From assembly GCA_903821255.1 (NCBI GenBank), contig CAIJKT010000446.1, positions 1-6,525 of the forward strand: DNA of 6,525 nucleotides, in the 5' to 3' direction. Made by a program: the position numbers and the translations under genes. Below the pieces are notes generated by a model. The model saw only the letters and a list, made by a program, of their open reading frames with translations, was not told where the DNA came from and searched no databases. Shown here one piece after another: positions 1 to 5,716 of this stretch. Position 1 is the stretch's first letter. Every line of letters starts with the position of its first letter. The DNA comes from an uncultured Lentisphaeria bacterium (lineage in GTDB: Bacteria > Verrucomicrobiota > Lentisphaeria > Victivallales > Victivallaceae).

Positions 1-550
1 CGCGAATTTGCGAAAAGACTTCGATCAACGCTTCAAGATTGCGGGTTTTGTTCCATTCGTAAACCGCCTTGGTGGCAATCTGGAGAATTTCATCTATTGA
101 AAAAGGCTTGCAATAATAAGTTACTTTGGCCCCGGCCTGTGACACAATCTCATCAATGGAATGATCGCTGTAAGCAGTAACAAAAATAATTTCAGCACGG
201 CTGTCAATTTTCCGGATTTGAATAACAGTCTCCAAGCCGTCCCAGCCCGGCATGCGCATATCCACAAAAATTGCGGCATACGGTCTGTTTTCTTCACAAG
301 CTTTCCTGACTGCTTCAAATCCCTCTTTCCCGTTTGAAACGTCGTCAATCTCAAATCTCATGACTGCCGGCGAAGTAAGCTTTATATCTTCAAGAGGATT
401 TTCATCGCCAAATAGATCCGCTGCGGCATCAGACAGTTCGCGCAGATTTCTGTGATTGGAGCGGACGGGAATAAGTATTTCCCGGAAACTGTCTCTGACC
501 GTCTCCTCATCGTCAATCACCAGTATGCGGGTATTAAATTTTTTAAACAT
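1..550 (-). CDS. Response regulator with receiver domain carrying an insert (3' end cut off by window edge)
   Basis: The frame opens at the ATG complementary to 548-550 and stays open to the left edge, giving 183 residues with no stop, so the C-terminus is missing. It is a CheY-like receiver. An acidic pair (D13, D14 in ILVIDDEE) would bind Mg2+, D97 in IFVDMRMPGWDG is the expected phosphoacceptor, T125 in FVTAYS is the switch residue, and K148-P149 in YYCKPF is the conserved Lys-Pro. About 37 extra residues (roughly 30-67) sit between helix 1 and strand 2, where normal receivers have only a short turn. The chain continues past the receiver as a charged helix (WNKTRNLEALIEVFSQI), which suggests a linker to a further, unseen domain. 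The gene starts 34 bases after the sensor kinase stop on the same strand, so it is probably that kinase's partner (inference). The start is supported by a well-spaced AAGGA. The receiver assignment is firm; the output function is unknown. Confidence 0.9.
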   Translation of the reverse strand, partial: MFKKFNTRILVIDDEETVRDSFREILIPVRSNHRNLRELSDAAADLFGDENPLEDIKLTSPAVMRFEIDDVSNGKEGFEAVRKACEENRPYAAIFVDMRMPGWDGLETVIQIRKIDSRAEIIFVTAYSDHSIDEIVSQAGAKVTYYCKPFSIDEILQIATKAVYEWNKTRNLEALIEVFSQIR

Positions 551-556
551 GCGCCA

Positions 557-564
557 TCCTTTCT
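557..564 (-). promoter_or_regulatory. Ribosome binding site of the response regulator
   Basis: On the minus strand AGAAAGGA precedes the ATG with 6 bases between the core AGGA and the start codon. An overlapping ATG 7 bases upstream (in GGATGGCGC) is in another frame. This site therefore decides the MFKKF start. Confidence 0.7.
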
Positions 565-584
565 GTTCTTTATAAAAATATAGT

Positions 585-2870
585 TTATGTTGTTGTTTCC
601 AGCGGTAATGTAATCTTTACTGTAGCGCCCTGCTCCAGTCCGGGGCTGCTCAGTTCAATTCTGCCGCCGTGCGATTTTATAATTGAAGCACACTGATACA
701 GGCCGATTCCGGAGCCGCGATTCTTTGTGCTGAAACCGTTCTCAAAAAATCTGTCTGACGGCGCAGGCTCAAAACCTGCGGCATTGTCGGTTATTTCCAT
801 TATCTGCTGGCAGTTTTCCTGTCTGATTGCAATCTCGATCAGACTTCCGTCCGTCCGGCCGGCAATGTCAAAGGATTCGATTGCATTTTTCAACAGGTTG
901 ATTAATACCTGGATAATACGCGTTTTATCCACTTTGATTTCCTGGATGCCCGGTTCAACTTTAAACACTACCTTAATCGCTCTTTTCTGCAAAGATGCGG
1001 ATAACATGGACACCGCATCATCCGTCAACTGTTTCAGTGATACGATCGACGACAACGTTTTACTGCCTCCGGCGTAAATCCGCTGCAGTGAAAGCACATC
1101 ATTGATATGAGATACCAGATTAGCCATTTTTCGCGAATTTTCCAGTATGATATTTTTTCTTTCCGACAGCGACTCCTCAAGTTTTGCCAGAAACGCCAGC
1201 AGTTTCGTTACTTTGTCTCTTCCGAGAGCATGCTCCATGACCTGAGATTGATCATTAAACATTTTCCGCAGCATGGCCACGGATTGTATTTCCGGCCAGC
1301 CGGCATCGCCAATATGCTTTACCGCCAGTGTGCCGATTCCAGTCACGGCATTACCGATATCATGCAGTACGCTGCCGGCCATCAGCGCTTTGCCGCGCTG
1401 TTCCGCTTCATGCGCACCGGCCTCTTCAGCCCGCAACCGGTCGCGGATATCCTTGAAATTCTGAATCATGCCGGTAATCCGGTCATTCCGGTCATAATAA
1501 GGCACCGAAGTAACAATACAGGGAATTGATCCTGTTTTCGTCTTCAGAATAAAATCATGTTCAATGCGTTGCGGCAAGTCCAGCATCTTTTTAAATGTAC
1601 ACTCATCCGAATCGCAACGGGTTTCGTCACAGGCGGAAAATTCCTGACACTTATGTCCAATAACTTCAGCTCTGGGCAAACCGGACATTTTCAGATATTG
1701 TTCATTGGCCTCAATAATTTCATGGTACCGGCCGACCACCCGCATGCCGTCCCCGGCGGTATTGAATATCTGCCTGATTTCCTCTTCCGCTCGTTTGCGC
1801 TCAGCCAGCTCCTGCTCGATTCTTGCGGCAAAGCCGCGCAGACGGCAGTTTACCTTATAGGCATATATTGAGAAAAGCAGAATTATGCAGAAAAGCGAGA
1901 GGCCTGAAATAAACCATGTGCGATATTCTTTCCATAAAGCGGTAAATGTTATTTTCCCATAGTCTTCATATGGTCCTATGCGCAGTTCCTGCATACATTC
2001 ATTGACTGAGTTATAATTCAACGGAGCCGACCATCCGGCGATTCCGGCGGCAACGGCAGCTTCCTCTTCCGGCTTAATCTGGGTTAATGCAACCATCACC
2101 TTTTCGCCAAGCCCGTGAGGAATATGCGCCAAGCTTGCAAACGGCCATTCCGGATAAAGTTGAGTCGAGCATAACAACGGAAACCGGCGCGTCGGGTATT
2201 CAACACGATGAATAATTCTAAAATCATCCGCCTTGATCCGGCCTTCACGAATCATGCTTTCCAAAATACCGGTACGTATCGTTCCCGCATCCACAGTTCC
2301 GTCCTTAACCGCCATGACCACCGCATCATGGGTTCCGCCAAACTGCAGTGAGGAAAAATCCAGATATGGATTGATATTGTTCTGCAGCAGCAACCGCCAG
2401 GCCATTTGCCAGCCGCCAAACGAAGTTTCATCTGTCGCCATGAAACTTCTGCCTTTCAGATCAGCCAGTCTGCTGATATTTTTATGGGACTGAGAACTGA
2501 AAATAACACCGCCGAATTCATTGTAGAAACTGCCTTTGTAGCAGTTTTCCATTGTAGCGATCCGGCTGACGTTGTAATCCATCTCCAATGTGATATAAAT
2601 CGAAGAGTTAGCCAGAATAAAATCGACCTTTTTGCTCTTAACGGATTCGGTTATTTCACTAAAGGCTAACGGAACTATTTTAAAATTATATTCTTGAATA
2701 TTCGAGGACAGAAAAACCGCCGTTGGCTCCCACATTTTCTGGCAGATATCTTTGCCGCGCAAAGCCAGTACCCCGATTTTAATATCCTGCCGATCCGCGG
2801 CAAATCCGCAGCAAAAAACAAATCCTGCGATTAAAATCGTCATCCATAACTTCAACTTGAAAAAAAACAT
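585..2870 (-). CDS. Sensor histidine kinase with PhnD/TtrS-like periplasmic domain, membrane helix, Cys-containing PAS and HATPase
   Basis: This is a 761-residue membrane sensor kinase, complete in the window. Residues 1-25 form a signal peptide or anchor (lysines, then a hydrophobic stretch ending CGFAA). Residues about 28-300 resemble the phosphonate-type periplasmic binding fold (IKIGVLALRG near the N-terminus, FILANSSIYI, DLKGRSF, GGTHDAVVMAVKDGTVDAG), the fold used as sensor in TtrS-type kinases. A single membrane helix spans about 319-338, followed by a coiled coil (345-368) and a PAS domain (about 365-478) with cysteines C408, C414, C419 and C424. The kinase core has a non-classical H-box VLHDIGNAVT with H503 as likely phosphorylation site, D504 at +1 and N507 at +4. 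The N-box is RIIQVLINLLKNAIESF (651-667), the G1-like box is TDNAAGF (694-700), and the G2 box is GSGIGLYQ (719-726). The response regulator follows 34 bases downstream. The ligand cannot be read from sequence: the fold is used for phosphonates, oxyanions and other small solutes. No strong Shine-Dalgarno precedes the ATG, but this start keeps the lysines ahead of the hydrophobic core. Domain order is firm; ligand and H-box function are inferred. Confidence 0.9.
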   Translation of the reverse strand: MFFFKLKLWMTILIAGFVFCCGFAADRQDIKIGVLALRGKDICQKMWEPTAVFLSSNIQEYNFKIVPLAFSEITESVKSKKVDFILANSSIYITLEMDYNVSRIATMENCYKGSFYNEFGGVIFSSQSHKNISRLADLKGRSFMATDETSFGGWQMAWRLLLQNNINPYLDFSSLQFGGTHDAVVMAVKDGTVDAGTIRTGILESMIREGRIKADDFRIIHRVEYPTRRFPLLCSTQLYPEWPFASLAHIPHGLGEKVMVALTQIKPEEEAAVAAGIAGWSAPLNYNSVNECMQELRIGPYEDYGKITFTALWKEYRTWFISGLSLFCIILLFSIYAYKVNCRLRGFAARIEQELAERKRAEEEIRQIFNTAGDGMRVVGRYHEIIEANEQYLKMSGLPRAEVIGHKCQEFSACDETRCDSDECTFKKMLDLPQRIEHDFILKTKTGSIPCIVTSVPYYDRNDRITGMIQNFKDIRDRLRAEEAGAHEAEQRGKALMAGSVLHDIGNAVTGIGTLAVKHIGDAGWPEIQSVAMLRKMFNDQSQVMEHALGRDKVTKLLAFLAKLEESLSERKNIILENSRKMANLVSHINDVLSLQRIYAGGSKTLSSIVSLKQLTDDAVSMLSASLQKRAIKVVFKVEPGIQEIKVDKTRIIQVLINLLKNAIESFDIAGRTDGSLIEIAIRQENCQQIMEITDNAAGFEPAPSDRFFENGFSTKNRGSGIGLYQCASIIKSHGGRIELSSPGLEQGATVKITLPLETTT

Positions 2871-2903
2871 TCCATGGCCCAGTATTGTTCAAACTATCAA
2901 CCG

Positions 2904-2928
2904 GTGTAATATTCGTAAAATATTATAC
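2904..2928. repeat. Inverted repeat overlapping the sensor kinase promoter (operator candidate)
   Basis: The arms GTGTAATATT (2904-2913) and AATATTATAC (2919-2928) are complementary at 9 of 10 positions around the 5-base spacer CGTAA. The inner 7 bases of each arm match perfectly. The right arm contains the minus-strand TATAAT, and the dyad centre lies near the expected transcription start of the kinase gene. A protein bound here would be expected to block that promoter (inference). Chance is not excluded because the region is AT-rich. Confidence 0.45.
2922..2927 (-). promoter_or_regulatory. Candidate -10 box for the sensor kinase/response regulator operon
   Basis: The minus strand carries a perfect TATAAT here, 51 bases before the kinase ATG, so the leader would be about 45 bases. 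No good -35 hexamer is found 16-18 bases upstream; the nearest bases (AGTATT) match poorly. Either the promoter needs an activator or the hexamer is a chance match in AT-rich DNA. Confidence 0.35.
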
Positions 2929-2971
2929 AATTTATGACTATAGAATACTTTGAGTTGAAAAGCAAATTTTT

Positions 2972-2991
2972 AAAAGACGATATCGTATTTT
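2972..2991. repeat. 20-bp palindrome upstream of the aldo/keto reductase promoter (regulator-site candidate)
   Basis: The core ACGATATCGT (2977-2986) is a perfect 10-bp palindrome. It is flanked by AAAA on the left and TTTT on the right, with a single mismatched pair (2976/2987), so 9 of 10 pairs across 20 bp are symmetric. A further ATCGT half-site occurs at 3002-3006, exactly 20 bases downstream of the one at 2982-2986. The palindrome has no loop, which suits a bound dimer better than an RNA hairpin. Its centre lies about 66 bases before the predicted reductase transcription start, a position typical of activator sites (inference). Confidence 0.4.
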
Positions 2992-3013
2992 TACGTTCAA
3001 AATCGTTTCCTGC

Positions 3014-3041
3014 TTGACGACACAAATTACCGGGTTAATAT
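3014..3041 (+). promoter_or_regulatory. Candidate sigma70-type promoter of the aldo/keto reductase gene
   Basis: TTGACG (3014-3019; 5 of 6 consensus bases) is followed after 16 bases by TAATAT (3036-3041; 4 of 6). An alternative -10, TATATA, starts at 3039 with a 19-base spacer. The predicted start of transcription is near 3048, leaving a leader of about 34 bases before the ATG at 3082. Confidence 0.45.
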
Positions 3042-3071
3042 ATAACTGCATATTTTATGTGGCGAACAAGA

Positions 3072-3075
3072 AGGA
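3072..3075 (+). promoter_or_regulatory. Ribosome binding site of the aldo/keto reductase
   Basis: AGGA lies within AAGAAGGAAAA, 6 bases before the ATG at 3082. It supports this start codon. Confidence 0.7.
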
Positions 3076-3081
3076 AAATTT

Positions 3082-3951
3082 ATGATCACAATCAAAAATA
3101 AAGAACTGAAATACGGCTTCAGGATGCCGGTATTCGGCATGGGAACCTGGATGATGGGCGGAAATTCCGAGCGTGACGCTGGCAATAACGGCGATGCCGA
3201 CACCGCCGCGCTGATCGCCGGATTTGAACGCGGACTCACCCATATTGATACTGCTGAAATGTATGCAGGCGGCTTTACCGAAGAAATAGTCGGCCGCGCA
3301 ATCGCCGGCAGAAAGCGGTCAAATCTGTTCATTACATCTAAAGTCTGGAACACCAATCTGAGTTATGACGGCGTTTTACGCGCCGCAGAAAGCAGTTTAA
3401 AGCGGCTTGGAACTGATTATCTTGACCTGTATCTGGTGCACAAACCGAATAACGATATCCCCCTGAAAGATACCATCCGCGCACTGGACAGATTGCAGGA
3501 TGAAAAAATTATCCGCAACATCGGAGTAAGCAATTTCTCCGTAAAACGCCTTGATCATGCACAGGCACTGTCCGGTCATAAGATTGTCGCCAATCAGGCT
3601 CATTATAATCTCATTTTCCGGGAACCGGAAGTTTCCGGGCTGCTGGATTATTGTGGACAGAACGATGTAATGCTGATCGCCTGGCGTCCGCTGCAGAAAG
3701 GCGGGTTGACCGCCAGCGGCGGGGAATTTCTGAAACCGCTATGTGAAAAATACGGCAAAACGCCATATCAGCTCATGTTGAACTGGCTGATTTCGCAGCC
3801 CGGCGTAGCAACAATATCCACAATGCGCACGTTAAGACATCTTGATGAAAATCTAGAAGCGGTTGAATCGAAAATGGATAAGGAAGACATCGAGTTTATC
3901 CGGAAGAAATTCCCGGAACAGCAAGGCGTTTCAGAAGTTCCGTTGTCCTGA
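3082..3951 (+). CDS. Aldo/keto reductase family oxidoreductase
   Basis: This is a complete 289-residue cytoplasmic NAD(P)H-dependent reductase, the usual size for the single-domain (beta/alpha)8 family. The family tetrad is present: D56 and Y61 in HIDTAEMYAGG, K87 in ITSKVWN and H120 in LYLVHKPN. The family signatures GMGTW (19-23), the segment SSLKRLGTDYLDLYLVH (104-120) and IRNIGVSNFS (144-153) are intact, and NQAHYN (171-176) matches the strand that stacks on nicotinamide. Near the C-terminus, where many members have IPK[ST] or IPGA for cofactor phosphate binding, this protein has ISTMRTLRHLDEN (245-257). Cofactor preference therefore cannot be assumed. The substrate is unknown: candidates are sugars, small aldehydes or diketones. 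It is transcribed divergently from the sensor kinase and alone on its strand, which makes it a candidate target of that system (inference). It converges on the M42 peptidase with 10 bases between stop codons. Confidence 0.93.
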   Translation: MITIKNKELKYGFRMPVFGMGTWMMGGNSERDAGNNGDADTAALIAGFERGLTHIDTAEMYAGGFTEEIVGRAIAGRKRSNLFITSKVWNTNLSYDGVLRAAESSLKRLGTDYLDLYLVHKPNNDIPLKDTIRALDRLQDEKIIRNIGVSNFSVKRLDHAQALSGHKIVANQAHYNLIFREPEVSGLLDYCGQNDVMLIAWRPLQKGGLTASGGEFLKPLCEKYGKTPYQLMLNWLISQPGVATISTMRTLRHLDENLEAVESKMDKEDIEFIRKKFPEQQGVSEVPLS

Positions 3952-3961
3952 AAAATTGCGG

Positions 3962-5017
3962 TCAATGCTTTCCGATATAGGTCAGGATGGTCTGCATGAG
4001 ATTTTCGAATACTGCCAGCCTGGCCAGTTCAAAACCATGGCTGTTCTGGCAGACATGCCCCAGCACGGCAACGCGCGCGGCGGCGCCTGCCTGGCAAATG
4101 GCGCTGGCATCTGAAAATGATTTTTCGTAAACCACCGGCTGCAGTTCAGTTCCTGCCTCGCGGGCTGATTCCAGTAAATCCCGGATCAGCCGCTGGTCAT
4201 AATTACAAAGCGCATCCTTGCTCCAGATGCCCGGACGTCCATCGAGTTTCAAAACTGTCTGGTCAGTTATGGCACAACCGTCAACAGCTATAAATATTTC
4301 AGGTTTTTCACGCAAGGCCATTGCTCTGGCCCCGTAACAGCCGCCCTCTTCGTGTACTGTAAAAGCGATAATCAGCGGCGCTGACGGACAAAATCCGCGT
4401 TCTTTTAAAGTCTTCAACATTAAAAGCAATATCGCGACGCCGGCGCGGTCATCGAAACTCCATGCCGAAATCAGCGGCGAATTTTTTCTGCCAAAAACAT
4501 AGGGCCCCCTGCCCTCTTTCACCGGAACCGCGCTGGAGCCGGGACGGACTCCGGCAGCTTTAAGCTCCTGCGGAGATAACCCGGTAATGATCCTGACCCC
4601 ATGCCAGTCCGGCGCCCATACGCCGTTTCCGACAGCGTTCGCATGCGCCGAACCCATAGAAAACAAACCGGAAACGGTATTGTCATTATCCGTCATAATC
4701 ACAACCTGGCATTCTCCCAGTTTGCATGGGTGCAGTCCGCCGGAAGGGCCCACGCGGAGATTGCCGCTCTCCTCAATCGCCGTCACCACCATGCCGACTT
4801 CGTCCATATGTGCCGCAAGAATGGTTTTCGGCTTAGTCTGGTCCTGACACTCCAGCCTGACCAGCACATTGCCGGACGCATCAGTCTCGCTGTCCACGCC
4901 GAAAGCGGCGAGCTTCCCGCGAATCACGCTCGCCATCATCTCTTCACGTCCGGGCGGTGCCGGAACGCAAATCAGTTCGGATAATATCTCCACAAAAAAT
5001 TTATTAAACCCATCCAT
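3962..5017 (-). CDS. M42-family metallo-aminopeptidase (FrvX/YsdC/TET-like)
   Basis: This is a complete 351-residue protein, normal for M42 peptidases. These are cytoplasmic, usually dodecameric, dinuclear-metal aminopeptidases that trim peptides. Expected metal and catalytic residues are visible: H70 and D72 in AAHMDEVGM, the bridging Asp in SFDDRAG (189/190), E223-E224 in VHEEGGCYGA as general base and ligand, D246 in AVDG, and a final His, H327, in NSHGFE. The last motif differs from the commoner YxHSPxE form, so it belongs to a variant subgroup. The region about 88-185 corresponds to the lid/PDZ-like insert that drives oligomer assembly in this family. It follows the deoxyribosyltransferase-like gene by 31 bases and is probably cotranscribed with it. 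The ATG has only a weak, distant GAAAG upstream (12 bases away), and no better in-frame start is seen. Substrate specificity (acidic, leucyl or other N-termini) cannot be read from sequence. Confidence 0.92.
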   Translation of the reverse strand: MDGFNKFFVEILSELICVPAPPGREEMMASVIRGKLAAFGVDSETDASGNVLVRLECQDQTKPKTILAAHMDEVGMVVTAIEESGNLRVGPSGGLHPCKLGECQVVIMTDNDNTVSGLFSMGSAHANAVGNGVWAPDWHGVRIITGLSPQELKAAGVRPGSSAVPVKEGRGPYVFGRKNSPLISAWSFDDRAGVAILLLMLKTLKERGFCPSAPLIIAFTVHEEGGCYGARAMALREKPEIFIAVDGCAITDQTVLKLDGRPGIWSKDALCNYDQRLIRDLLESAREAGTELQPVVYEKSFSDASAICQAGAAARVAVLGHVCQNSHGFELARLAVFENLMQTILTYIGKH

Positions 5018-5048
5018 CGATATATGTTGCTTTCAGATTAAGGGTTAA

Positions 5049-5612
5049 TCAGTCCAAGGCGAAAGATTTTCTCAGCGATTTCATAATTTCAGGAGCGGGA
5101 GTGACGGCGTTTTCCAGAACGGCATTGAATTTATCAACCAGCAGTTCCGCAATATGCCGGTGCACGGCTTCGATTGTCTCAACCGGCGACTGTTTACTCA
5201 AGGATTTGTATAATTGCATGGAATTGACCACCAGCGTTTCAGTGTTCGGATAGCCGGAACACATCAGGTTCCACGGCGCCAGTTGCTCCTGATCGCCGGC
5301 ACTGCGGAAATCGCTGCGGAAAAGCACTGCCGGTTTATTAATGGACTTGGCTGCGATAAATTCTGCAACAGTGCCGGAATCAGCATCGCCGCCGTCAAAA
5401 TTGAACAGCGCCAGATCGGCATTAAACAGCGCATTCAAATCTTTTCTGCGTATCTCGTCAAAACTTAATCCGTCAGTATCCATATCCTGCGGCAGAAAAC
5501 ATTCGAAACGCCCGTTTGCAACTTTTCCGATCTGCATCGCCAGCATCTGGTTGCCGGTCAAATGTTTATGATCAAACAACTCCCCCGCAAAAAATACAAT
5601 AAATTTCCTCAT
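5049..5612 (-). CDS. Nucleoside 2-deoxyribosyltransferase-like protein
   Basis: This protein has 187 residues from the chosen ATG. The family moves 2-deoxyribose between nucleobases, or hydrolyses the N-glycosidic bond, in nucleotide salvage. The N-terminal strand KFIVFFAGELF (3-13) fits the family's first strand. The segment DLNALFNADLALFNFDG is followed by DADSGTVAEF (76-85) and by KPAVLFRSDFR (93-103), the usual order. D58, D78 and E84 reproduce the 20- and 6-residue spacing of the catalytic D72, D92 and E98 of Lactobacillus leichmannii NDT; N115 in WNLM may be the later active-site Asn. The open frame extends upstream to an ATG at 5690, but that extension has no Shine-Dalgarno, does not fit the family, and overlaps a promoter candidate. 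The ATG at 5612 has GGAG 5 bases before it. The M42 peptidase gene follows after 31 bases. The exact base specificity, and whether it is a transferase or hydrolase, are unknown. Confidence 0.85.
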   Translation of the reverse strand: MRKFIVFFAGELFDHKHLTGNQMLAMQIGKVANGRFECFLPQDMDTDGLSFDEIRRKDLNALFNADLALFNFDGGDADSGTVAEFIAAKSINKPAVLFRSDFRSAGDQEQLAPWNLMCSGYPNTETLVVNSMQLYKSLSKQSPVETIEAVHRHIAELLVDKFNAVLENAVTPAPEIMKSLRKSFALD

Positions 5613-5617
5613 TGCTT

Positions 5618-5621
5618 CTCC
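5618..5621 (-). promoter_or_regulatory. Ribosome binding site deciding the deoxyribosyltransferase start
   Basis: On the minus strand GGAG (within GGAGAAGCA) lies 5 bases before the ATG complementary to 5610-5612. The upstream ATG at 5690 has no comparable site, so this fixes the shorter protein. Confidence 0.75.
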
Positions 5622-5651
5622 AGCAAAAAAATCTTTGTTAAAACGTACATA

Positions 5652-5680
5652 AATATAACGCAGCAGAAGACGCTGTTCAA
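5652..5680 (-). promoter_or_regulatory. Candidate sigma70-type promoter for the deoxyribosyltransferase-M42 peptidase pair
   Basis: On the minus strand TTGAAC (5680-5675; 4 of 6 consensus bases) is separated by exactly 17 bases from TATATT (5657-5652; 5 of 6). The predicted transcription start is near 5645, giving a leader of about 33 bases before the ATG at 5612. The promoter lies inside the longer open frame, so a transcript from it could not encode the upstream start. Confidence 0.5.
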
Positions 5681-5716
5681 TACATGACATGGGCGGGTCC
5701 GGGAAGAAATTTTATA

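Noticed and set aside
121..455. Open frames at 121-354 (minus) and 252-455 (plus)
   Set aside because: Both are out-of-frame shadows of the receiver-domain gene, whose motifs are all in another frame of the minus strand.
727..2669. Plus-strand open frames opposite the sensor kinase (for example 727-1077, 1107-1529, 1557-1871, 2233-2493)
   Set aside because: They are antisense to a well-supported 761-codon gene, show no recognisable domains, and overlap one another.
2795..2870. Lipoprotein signal in the sensor kinase N-terminus (FVFCC)
   Set aside because: The residues before the cysteines do not fit a lipobox (no L-[AS]-[GA]-C). A standard signal peptide or anchor ending at CGFAA fits better.
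2972..2991. The A4/T4-flanked palindrome as a rho-independent terminator
   Set aside because: The symmetric core has no loop. Allowing a four-base loop leaves only three paired bases in the core, and no gene ends nearby.
3945..3985. Bidirectional terminator between the convergent reductase and peptidase genes
   Set aside because: The 10-base gap and flanks show no stem of useful length followed by a T run on either strand.
4587..4984. Plus-strand open frames opposite the M42 peptidase and short frames on both strands over the reductase
   Set aside because: They lack domain features, and the opposite or alternative frame carries complete catalytic motifs.
5613..5690. ATG at 5690 as start of the deoxyribosyltransferase-like gene
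   Set aside because: It has no Shine-Dalgarno and the extension does not match the family. A promoter candidate lies inside it, and a much better start exists at 5612.
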